From the NCBI GenBank assembly GCA_035554635.1, contig DATMIB010000224.1, positions 1-25,750 on the forward strand: a stretch of 25,750 nt of DNA, given 5' to 3'. Positions 24,005 through 25,750 of the stretch are shown here, piece after piece; within the stretch, counting starts at the first letter, position 1; each line of letters begins with the position of its first letter. The DNA comes from RPQJ01 sp035554635. Lineage in GTDB: Bacteria; Pseudomonadota; Gammaproteobacteria; Steroidobacterales; Steroidobacteraceae. A program made the translations under genes and the position numbers. The notes under the pieces were generated by a model. That model saw only the letters and a program-made list of their open reading frames with translations, was not told the DNA's origin and did no database searches.

Positions 24005-24010
24005 ATTATA
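24005..24010 (-). promoter_or_regulatory. -10 box for coq7, probably leaderless
   Basis: On the minus strand a perfect TATAAT is followed by GCCCGCCC and the coq7 ATG at 23996. No RBS can fit. The expected start of transcription is within one or two bases of the ATG. Confidence 0.6.
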
Positions 24011-24074
24011 AAAGGACGGCCCCGCCGGCGCCCCCGGACAACTCCGGACAGGTGCGAACGGCCCCGCATTGGTT

Positions 24075-24103
24075 TTGCATTGGCCGCGAGCCTCGGCTAT
24101 GAT
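24075..24103 (+). promoter_or_regulatory. Promoter of rplM-rpsI
   Basis: TTGCAT at 24075-24080 and TATGAT at 24098-24103 are separated by exactly 17 bases, a good sigma-70 promoter. The leader to the rplM ATG would be about 36 bases and contains GGAG as RBS. L13 autoregulation at its leader is known in E. coli, but no element can be assigned here. Confidence 0.75.
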
Positions 24104-24145
24104 TCGCGGCTCTCTGCACGACTGACAGGCCCTGGAGCCTTCCCG

Positions 24146-24574
24146 ATGACTACGGTTTTCGCACACCCCGAGACGGTGCGCCGCGACTGGTACGTGGTGG
24201 ATGCGAGCGGCAAGACGCTCGGCCGCCTGGCCACGCAGCTCGCCCTCCGCCTGCGCGGCAAGCACAAGCCGCAGTACACGCCGCACGTCGACACGGGCGA
24301 CCACATCATCGTCCTCAATGCGGACAAGATCGCCGTCACGGGCAACAAGCTCGAAGACAAGACGTACTACTGGCACACCGGCGCGATCGGCGGCATCAAG
24401 AGCCGCACGCTCGACAAGATGCTCCAGCAGCACCCGGAGCGCGTGATCGAGATCGCGGTCAAGGGCATGCTGCCCAAGAACCCGCTCGGCCGCGCCATGT
24501 TCAAGAAGCTGCACGTGTTCACGGGCGAAAAGCACCCGCACGCCGCGCAGCAGCCGAAGCCGCTCGACCTCTGA
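24146..24574 (+). CDS. rplM: 50S ribosomal protein L13
   Basis: The protein has 142 residues, exactly the E. coli L13 length. Family blocks are present: RRDWYVVDASGKTLGRLATQ, LRGKHKPQYTPHVDTGDHII, KTYYWHTGAIGGIK and the signature AVKGMLPKNPLGRAMFKKLH near residues 104-123. L13 is an early assembly protein of the large subunit. The ATG at 24146 was chosen by homology; the upstream in-frame sequence is promoter DNA. The gene is followed 14 bases later by rpsI, the standard operon. Confidence 0.98.
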   Translation: MTTVFAHPETVRRDWYVVDASGKTLGRLATQLALRLRGKHKPQYTPHVDTGDHIIVLNADKIAVTGNKLEDKTYYWHTGAIGGIKSRTLDKMLQQHPERVIEIAVKGMLPKNPLGRAMFKKLHVFTGEKHPHAAQQPKPLDL

Positions 24575-24588
24575 GGCTCGACCAGACC

Positions 24589-24981
24589 ATGCCTGCAAAC
24601 ACCAACTACGGCACCGGCCGCCGCAAGACCTCCACCGCGCGCGTTCACCTGCGCCAGGGCAGCGGCAACATCCGTGTCAACGGCCGCACGCTCGACGAGT
24701 TCTTCGGCCGCCAGACCTCCCGCATGATCGTGCGCCAGCCGCTCGAGACCGTGCAGATGGCGGACCGTTTCGACGTCGAAGTGAACGTCGACGGCGGCGG
24801 CATCACCGGCCAGGCCGGCGCGATCCGTCACGGCATCACGCGTGCGCTGATCGAATACGACGAGACGCTGCGCAAGCCGCTGCGCGTCGCCGGCTTCGTC
24901 ACGCGCGACGCCCGCGAAGTCGAACGCAAGAAGGTCGGCTTCCGCAAGGCCCGCCGCGGCACGCAGTTCTCCAAGCGCTAA
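24589..24981 (+). CDS. rpsI: 30S ribosomal protein S9
   Basis: The protein has 130 residues, as in E. coli. It begins NYGTGRRKTSTARVHL, has the RKPLRVAGFVTRDAREVERKK block and ends KKVGFRKARRGTQFSKR, the conserved basic tail that reaches the P-site tRNA. The last residues KR are intact. It is cotranscribed with rplM after a 14-base gap. A stem without T-run follows the stop, then tRNA-Gln. Confidence 0.98.
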   Translation: MPANTNYGTGRRKTSTARVHLRQGSGNIRVNGRTLDEFFGRQTSRMIVRQPLETVQMADRFDVEVNVDGGGITGQAGAIRHGITRALIEYDETLRKPLRVAGFVTRDAREVERKKVGFRKARRGTQFSKR

Positions 24982-24998
24982 TTCACTAGCGCGCGGGT

Positions 24999-25025
24999 GC
25001 GAGCAGCGGTCAGGGTGCTGCTCGC
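24999..25025 (+). terminator. Hairpin between rpsI and tRNA-Gln
   Basis: GCGAGCAGC-N9-GCTGCTCGC is a perfect 9-base stem with a 9-base loop, 17 bases after rpsI. There is no T-run, so it may mark the mRNA 3' end or a processing site. No separate tRNA promoter is obvious between it and the tRNA, which leaves readthrough possible. Confidence 0.4.
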
Positions 25026-25048
25026 GTCGAAACCCCGCAACGGTTCCT

Positions 25049-25122
25049 TGGGGGATCGTCTAGCGGTAGGACTACGGACTCTGACTCCGTCAACCTAGGT
25101 TCGAATCCTAGTCCCCCAGCCA
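25049..25122 (+). tRNA. tRNA-Gln (anticodon CUG)
   Basis: The cloverleaf is complete: acceptor TGGGGGA / TCCCCCA, D arm GTC-TAGCGGTAG-GAC, anticodon stem ACGGA / TCCGT with loop CTCTGAC (anticodon CTG, reading CAG), T arm CTAGG-TTCGAAT-CCTAG, discriminator G and an encoded CCA at 25120-25122. The anticodon and U1-A72 acceptor pair fit glutamine. The 3' end from the T arm onward is partly duplicated at 25199-25210 and 25321-25341. Confidence 0.96.
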
Positions 25123-25168
25123 AAACGAAAAGGGGCCCGTCGAAAGACGGGCCCCTTTTTCGTTTTGG
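25120..25168 (+). terminator. Intrinsic terminator of tRNA-Gln
   Basis: GGGGCCCGTC-GAAA-GACGGGCCCC (25132-25155) is a perfect 10-base stem with a GNRA tetraloop, followed by TTTTT. The palindrome extends outward: CCAAAACGAAAA before it pairs with TTTTTCGTTTTGG after it, one base bulged, so even the tRNA CCA is part of the symmetric structure. The outer arms make it a possible two-way terminator. Confidence 0.92.
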
Positions 25169-25185
25169 CACGGTGATTGGGACCA

Positions 25186-25341
25186 CGAACCTAGGGTACC
25201 TAGGTTCGAACACATCGCCGCTGGCGATGTGTGACGTTGCGGATTTGCCAGCCGCGCGAAGCGCATCAGGCGCGCACACCCGCAACGGTCCCGCAGGGAC
25301 GCGCAATGCGAAGCGCGCGCAATCCTCGTCCCCCAGCCAAA
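25186..25341 (+). pseudogene. Broken second copy of the tRNA-Gln 3' end
   Basis: CCTAGGTTCGAA at 25199-25210 repeats the tRNA T-arm, and AATCCTCGTCCCCCAGCCAAA at 25321-25341 repeats the rest of the T arm, acceptor strand and CCA with one change. They are split by 112 bases at the T loop. The 5' half of the tRNA is absent; instead an inverted copy of the T-arm bases precedes it (CGAACCTAGG-GTA-CCTAGGTTCG, 25186-25208). This is a tRNA fragment such as an attachment-site duplication or a decayed tandem tRNA. Confidence 0.75.
25211..25320. repeat. Hairpin-packed insert within the tRNA-Gln fragment
   Basis: The insert is almost entirely stem-loops. They are ACACATCGCC-GCT-GGCGATGTGT (25210-25232), an 8-base stem CGTTGCGG / CCGCAACG (25235-25242 with 25280-25287) enclosing further GC-rich pairs, GTCCC-GCA-GGGAC (25288-25300) and CGCGC / GCGCG (25300-25317). 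AA occurs at both borders (25209-25210 and 25321-25322), which may be a 2-base target duplication. No open frame of note lies inside. Confidence 0.6.
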
Positions 25342-25343
25342 TC

Positions 25344-25376
25344 AAAAGGGCCGGTACGAAAGCGCCGGGCCTTTTT
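25344..25376 (+). terminator. Degenerate second copy of the tRNA terminator
   Basis: AAAAGGGCCGG and CCGGGCCTTTTT pair with one internal mismatch around a GAAA-containing loop, followed by five Ts. Position after the tRNA fragment, the AAAAGGGC start and the GAAA loop show it is related to the terminator at 25132-25160. Confidence 0.65.
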
Positions 25377-25410
25377 GCATTTGCGGCCGCCCGTGTCTGC
25401 GCGCCGCCGC

Positions 25411-25750
25411 TCAACGATCCAGCGGGCTCCGCGCCGCGCTCGCTCCCTTGCGCATGACGTGCGTGTAGATCTGCGTCGTTCTCACGTCACTGTGGCCGAG
25501 CAGTTCCTGCACCGTGCGTATGTCGTAGCCGCGCTCGAGGAGGTGCGTCGCAAAGCTGTGCCGGAACGTGTGCGCAGCTGCAGCGCCTCCTGCAATCGCA
25601 GGCCGGCGCCGTACAGCAGCGTGGCGACCAGCCAGTACTCGTCTTCCAGGTGTGCAATCACGGCGCGAACCTCGGTGGGCGTCACTACGACCGGCACGCC
25701 GCGACCGCTTCGCCCGGACGATGTTATCGAGCCAAGGCAGCTCAATCTCG
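25411..25750 (-). pseudogene. Integron-integrase-like tyrosine recombinase, frameshifted and internally deleted, cut by window edge
   Basis: The C-terminal 53 codons read HTFRHSFATHLLERGYDIRT, then VQELLGHSDVRTTQIYTHV and end in ARSPLDR. They hold H-xx-R, the LGH histidine and the catalytic tyrosine, and closely match IntI ends. Directly before, in another frame, lies VPVVVTPTEVRAVIAHLEDE with LLYGAGLRLQEALQLR, the IntI box I region with its catalytic arginine. The roughly 100 residues normally between these two parts, including the lysine motif and the IntI-specific insert, are gone. Upstream, ELPWLDNIVRAKRSRR is again in the first frame, so a single-base shift separates it from VPVVV. The deletion restores the frame, leaving no stop from the edge to 25411. 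The product cannot be active. The gene start lies beyond the window. Confidence 0.85.

Noticed and set aside
25235..25287. attC or attI integron recombination site
   Set aside because: The GTTGCGG / CCGCAAC pair does not fit the GTTRRRY / RYYYAAC core consensus, and the site lies at the 3' rather than the 5' side of the integrase remnant.
25173..25457. Open frame across the tRNA-Gln fragment and hairpin insert
   Set aside because: It runs through tRNA sequence, terminators and the integrase 3' end with no protein-like content.

Overview
This is a GC-rich chromosomal window (about two thirds G+C by eye) with gammaproteobacterial gene content and order: HrpA, DarP next to PmbA, a Crp/Vfr/Clp-type regulator beside Coq7, L13-S9, and a PurC of the longer type. 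Several local arrangements resemble Xanthomonadales and neighbouring lineages. I cannot name the genus. Most of the window is housekeeping; the accessory signals are short repeats and the last 700 bases.

Layout. 1-6849 (minus): a tight run fumC > Nudix CoA pyrophosphatase > mazG > hrpA with gaps or overlaps of 3-4 bases; hrpA runs off the left edge. 6931-9887 (plus): purB, a GNAT acetyltransferase overlapping a phospholipase-D-like domain protein, and nudJ. 9894-10003: a palindromic element with arms of 7-base repeats. 9993-12264 (minus): purK and purE overlapping by ATGA, then darP. 12369-13736 (plus): pmbA, convergent with a YihY/BrkB membrane protein (minus). 15165-16969 (plus): a BtuF-like binding protein without a signal peptide and an FNR/DNR-like regulator without the Fe-S cysteines. 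17067-18029 (minus): purC, divergent from djlA-rpe (plus). 19780-20740: a heat-shock-type promoter driving two small heat-shock proteins, then psiE. 21437-22446: a one-TM protein of unknown function bracketed by inverted copies of a short dispersed repeat. 22457-23996 (minus): crp with an acidic tail and coq7. 24075-24981 (plus): rplM-rpsI. 25049-25750: tRNA-Gln(CUG), its terminator, a broken second copy of the tRNA 3' end carrying a 112-base hairpin-rich insert, a second terminator-like hairpin and an integron-integrase-like pseudogene at the right edge.

Functional themes. Four purine-synthesis genes (purB, purE, purK, purC) lie in three separate units. Three nucleotide-pool hydrolases (NudL-like, MazG, NudJ) sit close to purB. 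Protein-quality genes (pmbA, djlA, two Hsp20) and two CRP/FNR-superfamily regulators follow. Three genes (nudJ, purE, coq7) have a good -10 box only 6-8 bases before the start codon and no ribosome binding site, which predicts leaderless mRNAs.

No unmistakable new defence or metabolic system is visible. The most unusual structures are the tRNA-Gln 3'-end duplication with its hairpin insert beside a decayed integrase, the heptad-repeat palindrome downstream of nudJ, and the set of predicted leaderless promoters.
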